Shown: in pieces, positions 23,337 through 31,638 of the stretch | Numbering within the stretch: the first letter of the stretch is position 1 | How the letters are laid out: every line of letters begins with the position of its first letter | Origin: JANQEA01 sp964530075 | Lineage (GTDB): Bacteria > Bipolaricaulota > Bipolaricaulia > UBA7950 > UBA9294 | Direction of reading: 5' to 3' | NCBI GenBank assembly: GCA_964530075.1 | Contig: CAZGXU010000003.1 | Location: forward strand, 1-64,000 | DNA: 64,000 bases | Notes under the pieces: model-generated | What the model was told of the DNA's origin: nothing | Seen by the model: the letters and a program-made list of their open reading frames with translations, nothing else | Database searches by the model: none | Program-made: the position numbers and the translations under genes

Positions 23337-25077
23337 AGGTGTAGTGGGTGACGAATTCGTCCCGGTGTGCCACATCCAAGCGCGCCAGGAGGTCCCGGTT
23401 CAGCCGGTCGCCGGCCTCCTCTCGGAACGGGAGGTACAGGACACCGCTCCCGACCATGTCGGCGTAGAAGTGCGTTCCGTAGGAGAGCTCCGGAGCGAAC
23501 GACTCGGTCGACATCTCCACGATCACCGACGCGCCGGAGATTTCGTTGTACTGCGCCGGAACGCCGAGCTGAGGGTTCGTCGACGCCCAGCGTCCGGGCC
23601 CCATCAGGACATAGGGTTCGTTCCGCTCGGAGAGGGCGTGGTTGATCCGGCCGACGGATCGAGCGATCTCGTACCCCCTGTCCCATCGATACGTGTCCGG
23701 CGAGACGACGACGAGATGCCGAATCCCGTCGAGTTTCCCGTTTCCGAGGACCTGATGGCACTCCAGGAGCAGGCGATCCTCGCGGACTCGCGGGAGATGG
23801 ATCCGCCGGTGCTCTGGGCGATTCCCGAGCGGGCGGACCTGGAGGATGTAAAGGAGCGGCGACCCCGCCGCCTTCGCCTCCGGATCGGAGAAGTCGACCG
23901 CGAACTCGATGTCGACCGGGAGCTCCAGGAGCCCGACCAACGACCGAAGGAGCTCGCGGATCAGCGGGGTCAGCGGCATGATCGTGTCGGTCTCGATCAA
24001 GCGCGTGAAGGAAGCGAGGAGTCGCTCGGTCGGGGCGACCGTGGGGACGGCGGTTAGCGGTTCGCGGAGTTCGCCGTTCGAATCGACGCGGGAGCAGATC
24101 GTCGCGAGGAGCGGATTGTCCAGTTCGTTCAGCTTCCGCTGTGCGAGGCGGCCGGCCGCCATGTCGAGCACGTCGACCGTCTCTTGTGAGTAGCGGATGA
24201 CCGTGCCGACGTCGAATCCTTCCGGCCGCAGCCCGGGGAGCCGCGGGGAGAAGACGCGGGCGTACTCGCGGCCGACCGCACGCGTTCCGGTCCCGACGAC
24301 GAGACGGGCGACCCCGTCGTCCGGTCGGAGGCGATCCGTCCAGGGGTAGTAGTTGCGGGAGAAGGCGACGCCTCCGACGAGCGGATAGAACAGGTCGTGG
24401 TCGTAGTGGCTCCCGATCATGTTCTGAACGAGGATCGCCATTTGCTCCTTCCTCCAGTCGAGGCCGTGTCGCTTCCGATATGCGCGCGCGTTCGGGGCGA
24501 ACGTCGACGCGTAGACGCGCTTGATCGCCGCGATCAAGCGCTCGAGGCGGACGTCGAGCGGCCCGCGGTTCGGCAGGAACTCCGAGAGGTAGATGCCGGC
24601 GAAGGAGTGATCGGGATCGTCCTCCATGATCGACGAGGAGCGGACCACGAGCGGTCGGGTCTCCCGTTCGAGGAGCGGGACCATCCGCTCCGCCCACTCG
24701 GGCGGGAACGTCGCGGCGACGATCCGCTCCCCGAGCTGATCGAGGGTGATGGCTCCTTCGCATCCGGCCCGCACGGCCCTCTGGAGATCGTTCCGTTCCA
24801 TGAACGCGCGGAAGACCTCCGACGTCAGCACCGTGGAGTCCGGGAACCGGAGCAGGTGCTGATACTCCGTCAGCCGTGCCCCGTTCCGGATCGCCTGCAT
24901 CGCGAAGAGGAGCCCGCGCGCCTTGCCGCCCAGCTCGCCCGTGCCGATCATCCGCATCTGCAGGGGGAGGGCGGACGGGTCGAAATGGTACGTCCCGTCC
25001 GAGGCCAGCCCGAACCGGAAGAAGCGCGACGACCTGGCGTTTCTCAGTCTCCTCCGGTGGGCGCGTCGGCCGGGCAT
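23221..25077 (-). CDS. Stand-alone PEP synthase/PPDK ATP-binding (PPDK_N) domain protein
   Basis: 618 residues matching only the N-terminal nucleotide-binding part of phosphoenolpyruvate synthase or pyruvate phosphate dikinase: GGKARGLLFAM near residue 50, then VRSSSIMEDDPDHSFAGIY, FAVDFSDPEAKA and LLYILQVRPL. The swivelling phosphohistidine domain and the PEP-binding barrel are absent, so it cannot run the full PEP synthase reaction alone. The partner and product are unknown. The N-terminal start is uncertain (an Arg-rich first 20 residues may be untranslated; a later start is possible). The 3' end overlaps the convergent GH13 gene by 116 bases. Confidence 0.7.
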   Translation of the reverse strand: MPGRRAHRRRLRNARSSRFFRFGLASDGTYHFDPSALPLQMRMIGTGELGGKARGLLFAMQAIRNGARLTEYQHLLRFPDSTVLTSEVFRAFMERNDLQRAVRAGCEGAITLDQLGERIVAATFPPEWAERMVPLLERETRPLVVRSSSIMEDDPDHSFAGIYLSEFLPNRGPLDVRLERLIAAIKRVYASTFAPNARAYRKRHGLDWRKEQMAILVQNMIGSHYDHDLFYPLVGGVAFSRNYYPWTDRLRPDDGVARLVVGTGTRAVGREYARVFSPRLPGLRPEGFDVGTVIRYSQETVDVLDMAAGRLAQRKLNELDNPLLATICSRVDSNGELREPLTAVPTVAPTERLLASFTRLIETDTIMPLTPLIRELLRSLVGLLELPVDIEFAVDFSDPEAKAAGSPLLYILQVRPLGNRPEHRRIHLPRVREDRLLLECHQVLGNGKLDGIRHLVVVSPDTYRWDRGYEIARSVGRINHALSERNEPYVLMGPGRWASTNPQLGVPAQYNEISGASVIVEMSTESFAPELSYGTHFYADMVGSGVLYLPFREEAGDRLNRDLLARLDVAHRDEFVTHYTFTWGLGVFVDGEHQRGIFVLQDSRGDRGVRSRRRPPTD

Positions 25078-25085
25078 TCGGTGGA

Positions 25086-25565
25086 CTATTCCGTCCCGCG
25101 GAACCGGTTGAGGAGCCAGGCGATCGCCAGGATCGTCTTGGCGTCGGTGATCTCCGAGGAGAGGATCATCCGCTCGATCTGATCGATCGGAAGCCCGAGG
25201 AGATCGGCGATCTCGTCGGCACTCGACGGTTCGACGCGCCGGAGCCCGGAAGCGCGGAAGAGGGTGATCCGTTCGTTCGAGAATCCCGGCGAGGTGAAGA
25301 AGAAAGGGAGTTCGATCCAGCTCTCCGCGACGTATCCGGTCTCCTCGCGAAGCTCGCGCCGCGCGCAGGCGAGGGCGTCCTCACCCGGCTCGATCTTCCC
25401 GGCCGGGATCTCCCACAGGTCGGATCGGACGGCGTGGCGATACTGGCGAACGAGGAGGACGTCCCCGTTTGACAGGACCGGAACGATCGCCGTCGCCCCC
25501 GGGTGGGCGACCACTTCCCTCGTCCTCCGCGTCCCGTCGGCCGACTCGATCGTGTCGACGTACAC
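25086..25565 (-). CDS. Nudix hydrolase, ADP-ribose pyrophosphatase-like
   Basis: At least 159 residues. A complete Nudix box GKIEPGEDALACARRELREE followed by TGYV fits G-x5-E-x7-REUxEExGU and binds the catalytic Mg ions. The sequence around AGKIEPGE and FFFTSPGFSNERI fits NudF/ADP-ribose pyrophosphatases, which hydrolyse ADP-ribose to AMP and ribose-5-phosphate. The first usable start is GTG at 25565, but homology (VAHENVFHGRLLD) continues in frame upstream to about 25607 with no ATG, GTG or TTG, so the true start may be non-standard. It follows vorC closely. Confidence 0.85.
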   Translation of the reverse strand: MYVDTIESADGTRRTREVVAHPGATAIVPVLSNGDVLLVRQYRHAVRSDLWEIPAGKIEPGEDALACARRELREETGYVAESWIELPFFFTSPGFSNERITLFRASGLRRVEPSSADEIADLLGLPIDQIERMILSSEITDAKTILAIAWLLNRFRGTE

Positions 25566-25617
25566 GTCGAGGAGCCGACCGTGGAAGACGTTCTCGTGCG
25601 CGACGATGCGGATCGGT

Positions 25618-26154
25618 TCAGACGGCGTTGTAGCCCTCCTCGAGCGCCCGGTTGTTCGCGTCGATGAACTTCGCCTTTCCGGTCTCCTCGAGGATCCGAG
25701 CCATCGCCGACTTGGCCGCCTCGAGCGGGATCGCGCCGGAGGCCTTCAGATAGGCACCCAGAGCGACCATGTTGATCGTCCGCGGGTTGCCGATCGACAC
25801 GGCGAGGTCGTTGAGCGGGAGGTAGCTGACGTTCAGGTCGTCCCGCTCGGCCTTCCGGTCGACGAGGGAGCGATTGACGACGACGGCTCCCCCGGATGCG
25901 ACGATCGGTTCGAACTTGTCGAGCGACGGGCGATTCATCGCGACCAGGGCGGAGGGCTCGTCGACGATCGGCGAGCCGACCGGCTCATCGGAGAGGATGA
26001 CGGTGCAGTTCGCCGTCCCGCCGCGCATCTCGGGTCCGTACGAAGGGAGCCAGGTCACTTCCAGCCCGTGGTCCATCCCCGCCTGCGCGAGGATCTTCCC
26101 GGCGAGGATCACCCCTTGACCGCCGAATCCTGCGATGATCACTGAGCGTTCCAT
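25618..26154 (-). CDS. vorC: 2-oxoacid:ferredoxin oxidoreductase gamma subunit
   Basis: 178 residues. The N-terminal GFGGQGVILAGKILAQAG and the SYGPEMRGGTANC loop are typical of the gamma (PorG/VorC) subunit. It forms part of the four-subunit enzyme encoded in order delta-alpha-beta-gamma on the minus strand, which oxidatively decarboxylates a 2-oxoacid to acyl-CoA and reduces ferredoxin. The gene starts 1 base after the beta stop. This is a cytoplasmic, oxygen-sensitive system typical of anaerobes. Confidence 0.92.
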   Translation of the reverse strand: MERSVIIAGFGGQGVILAGKILAQAGMDHGLEVTWLPSYGPEMRGGTANCTVILSDEPVGSPIVDEPSALVAMNRPSLDKFEPIVASGGAVVVNRSLVDRKAERDDLNVSYLPLNDLAVSIGNPRTINMVALGAYLKASGAIPLEAAKSAMARILEETGKAKFIDANNRALEEGYNAV

Positions 26155-26155
26155 C

Positions 26156-26914
26156 CTACCCCCTGTCGATGAGGTCGCCGAGCGGGAAGACCTCGATCAC
26201 CGCGTTCGCCACGTGCTCGTTCGCCCGGATCGGGCTCATCCGCCAGTTCGTCGGACAGGTGGAGAGGACTTCCACGAGCGAGTACCCCTTCCCCTTCACC
26301 TGGTACTCGAACGCCTTCTTGATCGCCGCGGTCGCGTCGTGGATCCGCTTCGTGTCGTAGAGCGCCTGCCGGGTTACGTAGGCGGGCGCTTCGAGCTGAG
26401 CGATCATCTCCGAGAAGCGGATCGGATACCCGAAGAGCTTCGGGTCTCGGCCGTCCGGCGTGGTCGTCGTCTTCTGACCGATCAACGTCGTCGGGGCGAG
26501 CTCTCCGCCGGTCATCCCGTAGATTTGGTTGTTGACGAAGATGACGGTGATGTTCTCGCCGCGGTTCGCGGCGTGGATCGACTCCGCGGTCCCGATGCTG
26601 GCGAAGTCGCCGTCTCCCTGGTACGAGAAGACGATCAGATCGGGTCGAGCTCGCTTCACCCCCGTCGCCACTGCGCTCGCCCGTCCGTGCGCCACCTGGA
26701 GGGCGTCGCACCGGTACCAGAGGTAGGCGAAGACGGAGCAGCCGACCGGGGCGAGCCCGACCGTCCGCTCGGCGATGTCGAGCTCGTCGATCACCTGACC
26801 GATGATCCGCGTGATGATCCCGTGGTGGCAGCCCGGACAGTAGGTGAACCGCGCCTCGGTGAGGCTCCTCGGCCGTTCGAACACCTTGACCATGCCCGCG
26901 ATGTCAGTCGGCAT
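26156..26914 (-). CDS. vorA: 2-oxoacid:ferredoxin oxidoreductase beta (TPP-binding) subunit
   Basis: 252 residues. Carries the thiamine-diphosphate motif: QGDGDFASIGTAESIHAANR with GDG at the start and VNNQIYGMTGGE at the end. N-terminal CPGC (about 26-29) is the usual cluster or structural motif. The sequence fits the branched-chain 2-oxoisovalerate (VorA) or 2-oxoglutarate beta subunits better than the long pyruvate enzyme. Its start overlaps the end of the alpha gene by 11 bases. Confidence 0.9.
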   Translation of the reverse strand: MPTDIAGMVKVFERPRSLTEARFTYCPGCHHGIITRIIGQVIDELDIAERTVGLAPVGCSVFAYLWYRCDALQVAHGRASAVATGVKRARPDLIVFSYQGDGDFASIGTAESIHAANRGENITVIFVNNQIYGMTGGELAPTTLIGQKTTTTPDGRDPKLFGYPIRFSEMIAQLEAPAYVTRQALYDTKRIHDATAAIKKAFEYQVKGKGYSLVEVLSTCPTNWRMSPIRANEHVANAVIEVFPLGDLIDRG

Positions 26915-27959
26915 GCTTCCTCACCTCGTTCAGGATACCGCGTGGGGTGGGGACGACGCCGCCGAGCTCGCCGTAGAAAGGGGTGGCGGCGCGTTCTGCG
27001 ACGGCGAGTCGGACATCTTCCCACATCTGGCCAGCGCTCATCTCGACGGTCAGCACCGTGTCGACGCGGTCGGCCAGCCCGCGGAGCGGCTCGTACGGAA
27101 ACGGCCAGAGCGTGATCGGTCGGAACAGGCCGAGCCGGATCCCCTCGGCGCGGGCCAACCGAACGACGCTCCTCGCAATCCGAGCGATCGTCCCGTGCGC
27201 GGCGATGACGATGTCGGCGTCTTCGGTGTCGCTCTCCTCGTACCGGACCTCGTTCGCCTCGATCTCGCGGTACTTCTCCTGGAGGGCGAGGTTCATCTCC
27301 TTCAGTTTCTCCGGATCGAGGTCGAAGCTGAGGACGATGTTCGGATCGCGCCCCGCTGCACCGGTCGTCGCCCAGTCCTTCGTGGGGAGCCCGCCCGGGT
27401 CGACGGGGTCCGGGAGCTCGACCGGCTCCATCATCTGACCGAGCATCCCGTCGGCCAGGATCATCACCGGGATGCGGTACTTGTCGGCGAGATCGAAGGC
27501 GAGCATCGTCAGCTCACCCGCCTCGGGGACCGTCGACGGGCCGAGGACGATCATCCGGTAGTCCCCGTGTCCGCCGCCCTTCGTCGCCTGGAAGTAGTCG
27601 CATTGTGACGGCGCGATGTTCCCAAGACCGGGTCCGCCACGGACGATGTTGACGATCACCGCGGGGAGATTCGAACCGGCGAGGTACGAGATCCCCTCCT
27701 GCTTCAGGCTGATTCCCGGCGAGGAGGACGACGTCATCGTGCGCACGCCGGTCGCCGCGGCGCCGTAGACCATGCTGATCGCCGCGATCTCGCTCTCGGC
27801 CTGGATGAACGTCCGGCCGAGGCGGGGCATGTGCCGTGCCATGTGCTCGAGGAGCTCGGCCTGCGGAGTGATCGGATAGGCGAAGTAGCACTGGCAGCCG
27901 GCGCGGATCGCGGCCTCGGCGATCACCTCGTTTCCGCGTAGCAGGAGTCGTTCACCCAT
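26904..27959 (-). CDS. vorB: 2-oxoacid:ferredoxin oxidoreductase alpha subunit (VorB-like)
   Basis: 351 residues. N-terminal GNEVIAEAAIRAGCQCYFAYPITPQ pyrophosphate/TPP-interface motif, TFIQAESEIAAISMVYGAAATG, SSSSPGISLKQEG, and a C-terminal Rossmann-like domain. The motif set matches 3-methyl-2-oxobutanoate:ferredoxin oxidoreductase VorB, so amino-acid-derived branched-chain keto acids are likely substrates, although keto-acid specificity is hard to read from sequence. Its start is 9 bases after the ferredoxin subunit, with AAGGAGGGGA upstream. Confidence 0.92.
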   Translation of the reverse strand: MGERLLLRGNEVIAEAAIRAGCQCYFAYPITPQAELLEHMARHMPRLGRTFIQAESEIAAISMVYGAAATGVRTMTSSSSPGISLKQEGISYLAGSNLPAVIVNIVRGGPGLGNIAPSQCDYFQATKGGGHGDYRMIVLGPSTVPEAGELTMLAFDLADKYRIPVMILADGMLGQMMEPVELPDPVDPGGLPTKDWATTGAAGRDPNIVLSFDLDPEKLKEMNLALQEKYREIEANEVRYEESDTEDADIVIAAHGTIARIARSVVRLARAEGIRLGLFRPITLWPFPYEPLRGLADRVDTVLTVEMSAGQMWEDVRLAVAERAATPFYGELGGVVPTPRGILNEVRKHAD

Positions 27960-27968
27960 TTCCCCTCC

Positions 27969-28193
27969 TTAGGTCGGGACCTTCTCTCGGTAGACCTCGA
28001 TGGCGATGTCTGGGCAGGTCATCGCGCAGAACGCGCATCCGATGCAGGCATCGGGGTGCTCCATGTGAGCGACGTTGTATCCGCTCTTGTTCAGCCTCCC
28101 GGAAAACGCGAGGACCTGCTGGGGGCACGCGGCGATGCAGAGCCCGCATCCTTTGCATCGTTCGGCATCGATGACGACCGCTCCTCTTGACAT
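27969..28193 (-). CDS. vorD: 2-oxoacid:ferredoxin oxidoreductase delta subunit (2[4Fe-4S] ferredoxin)
   Basis: 74 residues with two CxxCxxCxxxC clusters: C13, C16, C19, C23 and C50, C53, C56, C60. It carries electrons from the TPP site to the free ferredoxin pool. The ATG at 28193 is chosen because it gives a protein that begins just before the first cluster; an AGGGGAGG-like site precedes it. It is the first subunit of the oxidoreductase operon. Confidence 0.93.
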   Translation of the reverse strand: MSRGAVVIDAERCKGCGLCIAACPQQVLAFSGRLNKSGYNVAHMEHPDACIGCAFCAMTCPDIAIEVYREKVPT

Positions 28194-28206
28194 GAGGGCC
28201 TCCCCT

Positions 28207-28662
28207 CTACGAGCCGTTGTAGAATTCCTCGTCCAGCCGCTTCGCCCGGTTCTTGCGGAAACGGCCGAGGCTCCTCTCGACGCGGTCGATCCAGTCTCGA
28301 ATCTGCTCCTCGCCGAGGTAGACGCGCTCGGCGGGACGGGCGGAATTCGCTGGGGGATGGTTGGCCAGCGCGTCATGCAGCCGGACGACCTCGCGATCGA
28401 ACGGTTCCTGTGTAGTGGGGGCGTCCCGGCTCTCCGCGAAGGCGAGCGTCGGCGAACCGGCGGAGTCGCTCGCGACGATGCGAAACGTCGCGCGGCGACC
28501 GACTCGAATCGCGTCGACTTCCACGCCCTCAGGCGGGCGCATGTAGCCGGTCCCCCCCGATTCCAATCGGACTCGGATTCGCGTCTCCTCGACACCAACG
28601 ATCTCGCCTTGAACGAACTCAGGAGCCTCGTTCGAGACCGGGTTCACCGCGTTCTCGGGCAT
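28207..28662 (-). CDS. Hypothetical protein, possibly with an S1/OB-like N-terminal segment
   Basis: 151 residues. Residues about 17-60 form alternating beta-type sequence (QGEIVGVEETRIRVRLES then GGTGYM) that loosely recalls an S1 or OB-fold segment; the C-terminal half is charged and helical (EEQIRDWIDRVERSLGRF). I do not recognise a family. It lies 13 bases before vorD and 37 bases after rpmB, so it may be co-transcribed with the oxidoreductase genes. There is no strong Shine-Dalgarno. Function unknown. Confidence 0.6.
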   Translation of the reverse strand: MPENAVNPVSNEAPEFVQGEIVGVEETRIRVRLESGGTGYMRPPEGVEVDAIRVGRRATFRIVASDSAGSPTLAFAESRDAPTTQEPFDREVVRLHDALANHPPANSARPAERVYLGEEQIRDWIDRVERSLGRFRKNRAKRLDEEFYNGS

Positions 28663-28699
28663 GGCCGGCTACGTCGCTCCAATCCACGGGCGCGGTCGA

Positions 28700-28891
28700 T
28701 CACGCCGCCTTGACGACCCGACCCGATTTGATGCATCGAGTGCATGCGCGGATCCACTTCTTCTTTCCCCCGACGATGGCGTGAACGCGCTGGATGTTCG
28801 GCGCGCGCACCCGTCGAGTGTGGCGATTCGAATGGCTCACCGTGTTCCCAGCGGCCGGTTTCTTGCCGCAGACCTCGCAGATTCTTGACAT
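28700..28891 (-). CDS. rpmB: 50S ribosomal protein L28
   Basis: 63 residues. MSRICEVCGKKPAAGN, then HTRRVRAPNIQRVHA, is typical L28. A complete zinc-binding set is present (C5, C8, C50, C53), so this is the zinc-containing (C+) form. A GGGGAAGG site lies upstream. It binds 23S rRNA in the large subunit. Confidence 0.96.
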   Translation of the reverse strand: MSRICEVCGKKPAAGNTVSHSNRHTRRVRAPNIQRVHAIVGGKKKWIRACTRCIKSGRVVKAA

Positions 28892-28916
28892 GGTTCCTTC
28901 CCCTCGGTATCCCTCC

Positions 28917-29561
28917 TCATGCGAGGAGGGGCTCTACGTACAGCGGCTCGACCTCGTACAGCCGGTCGGCCGGTTCTTCGTTCCAACCGAGCTTCGCGAT
29001 CGACAACGGAGAGGGCCGGTTGGCCTCCTCCGGCGCGACCCGGATCATCGGATGCCCCCGGAGCGCCTCCCCGATCTCCGGTGCCCCGCTCCCGACAAGG
29101 GTCACCGGGCGTACCTCGCTGCGCAAGGCCCCCAGCAAGTCCGGTCGGCGCATCAGCGCCATCGGCTTTCGCACACGCGAGCCGCTGAAGGACTGCACGT
29201 AGTACAGCCCACGTCGGCTCGCCACGATCACACAGACCCGCTTGGCATCGGCGACCCGCGCACGGTACGCGTCCGCGCCATCGACGCCGACCAGTGCGGC
29301 ACCGACGGCCTGACAGAAACCCGCGGCCGCAGCGAGGCCGATCCGCAGACCGGTGAACGACCCGGGCCCTCGGTTGATACACACCAACCCGAGTTGGTCC
29401 CTTCGCACGCCGTTCCCGTCGAGAATCTCCGTGGTCAATGGGAGCAGCCGTTCGGCATGTCGAAGCGGCTCCTCCATCCACCGTTCGTCGGCCAGTCCGC
29501 GTCCGTCGTAGAGGGCCACGCCGCCGAGCGGCTCGGATGTGTCGACTCCCAACGCCAACAT
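28917..29561 (-). CDS. tsaB: tRNA threonylcarbamoyladenosine biosynthesis protein TsaB
   Basis: 214 residues. ASKHA-fold pseudo-kinase that supports TsaD in making t6A37 on ANN-decoding tRNAs. The N-terminal MLALGVDTSEPLGGVAL and INRGPGSFTGLRIGLAAAAG are the two diagnostic TsaB stretches. The start at 29561 is set by this canonical N-terminus; upstream in-frame sequence is not conserved in type. Only a weak ribosome site is seen. It lies 34 bases after ribF and before rpmB. Confidence 0.93.
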   Translation of the reverse strand: MLALGVDTSEPLGGVALYDGRGLADERWMEEPLRHAERLLPLTTEILDGNGVRRDQLGLVCINRGPGSFTGLRIGLAAAAGFCQAVGAALVGVDGADAYRARVADAKRVCVIVASRRGLYYVQSFSGSRVRKPMALMRRPDLLGALRSEVRPVTLVGSGAPEIGEALRGHPMIRVAPEEANRPSPLSIAKLGWNEEPADRLYEVEPLYVEPLLA

Positions 29562-29595
29562 GCCGGACAGATGGTAGGTGAGGGAAGTCCCCTTT

Positions 29596-30531
29596 TCAAC
29601 CGTCGATCGGCGTGGAGGGCTCGGGGAAGTGGGCGAAGATCTCGTTGGCACGGTCGACGTCCCGCTCGATCTGACGTCGCAGTGCCTCGAGGGACGCGAA
29701 GGCCCGATCCCGTCGTAGACGCTCCAGCAGATGGATCTCGATTCGTCCGCCGAGCAGGTCGCCCTCCGGCGGGGTGAGCAGGTGCACTTCGCAGCGAAGC
29801 TCTCCTCCTTCGCTCCCGAGCGTCGGGCGCGCCCCGACGTAGAAGAGGGCGGGATGAGGCCTAGGATCGGGAAGGTGAGCGATAAAGGCGCGGACGGCGT
29901 AAACGCCGTGGCCCGGGAGAAGGACGTGCGGGTCGACCGCGAGATTCGCCGTCGGATATCCGAGGGTCCGACCGACCCGGTCGCCGGCCGTCACGTCGCC
30001 GATGAGAACGGGCGGACGGCCGAGAAGCGCGGCGGCGCCCGCAACGTCACCGGCGGAGAGGAGCGAACGGATCCGCGTGCTGTTGACCGGATTTCCGCCG
30101 ACGAGGATCGGCGGGACGACGGTGACGGAGAACCCGAAGCGCTCGCCGAGGGACCGAAGGATCTTCGGGTCGCCGGCACGCCGGGCACCGAAGCGGAACG
30201 ACGCCCCGACGACGACGGCCTCCGCGTGCAGCCGCCCGCCGAGGATCCCCTCGGCGAACTGCTTCGGGGAGAGGTCGCGGATCTCGTGAAACGGGGCGCG
30301 GATGACCCGATCGACCGCCCGGAGGAGAAGGTGGACCTTGGTCGACTCCGGGAGGAGGAGGTTTCGCCCGGGGCCGTCCTCCGCGTGCAGCCGCGGCGGA
30401 ACGCCGAACGCGTACGCGGCGCTCGCGATGCGGCGATCCTCGGCCTGACGCCGGACCTCGGCCAGGACCGCTTGGTGCCCGAGGTGGACGCCGTCGAACG
30501 TTCCGATGCTGACTGCCGTCGCGTCTGCCAT
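29596..30531 (-). CDS. ribF: Bifunctional riboflavin kinase / FAD synthetase
   Basis: 311 residues. The N-terminal FAD synthetase (nucleotidyltransferase) domain has GTFDGVHLGHQ (10-20) and the later NSTRIRSLL motif; the C-terminal flavokinase domain has GRTLGYPTANL and GVYAVRAF. It converts riboflavin to FMN and then FAD. The ATG at 30531 gives the standard N-terminus. It is divergent from ruvB, with a 99-base shared intergenic region. Confidence 0.94.
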   Translation of the reverse strand: MADATAVSIGTFDGVHLGHQAVLAEVRRQAEDRRIASAAYAFGVPPRLHAEDGPGRNLLLPESTKVHLLLRAVDRVIRAPFHEIRDLSPKQFAEGILGGRLHAEAVVVGASFRFGARRAGDPKILRSLGERFGFSVTVVPPILVGGNPVNSTRIRSLLSAGDVAGAAALLGRPPVLIGDVTAGDRVGRTLGYPTANLAVDPHVLLPGHGVYAVRAFIAHLPDPRPHPALFYVGARPTLGSEGGELRCEVHLLTPPEGDLLGGRIEIHLLERLRRDRAFASLEALRRQIERDVDRANEIFAHFPEPSTPIDG

Positions 30532-30592
30532 GGTCGCTTCGCCGCGGATGGTATCCGATCGCCGCGGATCGAGACAGGGAGCACGGCACGGG

Positions 30593-30621
30593 TTGGAGGG
30601 CGTCCGAGCGACCGGTACAAT
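30593..30621 (+). promoter_or_regulatory. Promoter of ruvB, predicted leaderless transcript
   Basis: TTGGAG (30593-30598), 17 bases, TACAAT (30616-30621), then only 9 bases to the ruvB ATG at 30631. No Shine-Dalgarno fits in that gap, so ruvB mRNA probably starts at or next to its AUG. Confidence 0.5.
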
Positions 30622-30630
30622 CGGACCGAC

Positions 30631-31638
30631 ATGAGGTCGGAACGGATCGCGGGAGCTCGGTTGGAGGAGGACGACGCGACGCTCCTCAATCTGCGCCCCA
30701 CGACGCTCGACGAGTACATCAACCAGCGCGAGATCAAGGAGAAGCTCCGGATCTACATCGCCGCGGCGAGAAAACGCGGGGAGTCGCTCGATCACGTTCT
30801 GTTGCACGGGCCGCCGGGGCTCGGGAAGACGACGCTCGCTCAGATCATCGCGGCGGAGATGGGGGTCGACATCCGGATCAGTTCCGGCCCGGCGATCGAG
30901 AAGGCGGGAGACCTGGCCGCGATCCTCACGAACCTTCATCCGCACGACGTCTTCTTCATCGACGAGGTTCACCGGCTCCGGCGCAACGTCGAGGAGATCC
31001 TCTATCCGGCGATGGAGGACTACAAGATCGACATCATCCTCGGGGAAGGGCCGAACGCTCAGTCGCTCCGGATCGATCTCCCTCCGTTCACCCTGGTCGG
31101 GGCGACGACGAGGGCCGGGCTCATCTCGGCCCCGATGCGCGATCGCTTCGAGGTCAAGTTCCGAGTTGGGTTCTACTCGGTCGAGGATCTCAAGACGGTC
31201 GTCATCCGGACCGGCAGCATTCTCGGAATCGAGGTGTCGGACGACGGAGCGGAGGAACTCGCCAAGCGCGCCCGCGGTACACCGAGGATCGCCAACCGGC
31301 TCCTCCGTCGGACCCGCGACTACGCTGAAGTCAAAGGAAAGGGGACGATCGACGCCGAGATCGCGCGACGGTCCCTGGAGATGCTGCGGATCGACGAGCG
31401 GGGCCTCGACGAGCTCGATCGCGCCGTCCTCGTGGCGTTGGTCGACAAGTTCTCCGGCGGACCGGTCGGGCTCGACACGCTCGCTGCGGCGTTGTCGGAG
31501 GAGAGGGACACCATCACCGACATCGTCGAGCCGTTCCTCCTGCAGGAAGGGCTGATCCAGCGGACGCCGCAGGGGCGAATCGCCACCGAGCGCGCGCTGG
31601 CCTACCTCGGGCAGGCGGGGCCCGATCGGCTCTTCTAG
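30631..31638 (+). CDS. ruvB: Holliday junction DNA helicase RuvB
   Basis: 335 residues, the usual length. AAA+ motor with Walker A GPPGLGKTT, Walker B FFIDEVHRL, sensor 1 GATTRAG, then the RuvB-specific winged-helix C-terminal domain (KFSGGPVGLDTLAAALSEE). With RuvA it drives branch migration of recombination junctions. ruvA and ruvC are not adjacent. The stop overlaps the convergent phosphatidyltransferase stop by 4 bases. Confidence 0.97.
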   Translation: MRSERIAGARLEEDDATLLNLRPTTLDEYINQREIKEKLRIYIAAARKRGESLDHVLLHGPPGLGKTTLAQIIAAEMGVDIRISSGPAIEKAGDLAAILTNLHPHDVFFIDEVHRLRRNVEEILYPAMEDYKIDIILGEGPNAQSLRIDLPPFTLVGATTRAGLISAPMRDRFEVKFRVGFYSVEDLKTVVIRTGSILGIEVSDDGAEELAKRARGTPRIANRLLRRTRDYAEVKGKGTIDAEIARRSLEMLRIDERGLDELDRAVLVALVDKFSGGPVGLDTLAAALSEERDTITDIVEPFLLQEGLIQRTPQGRIATERALAYLGQAGPDRLF

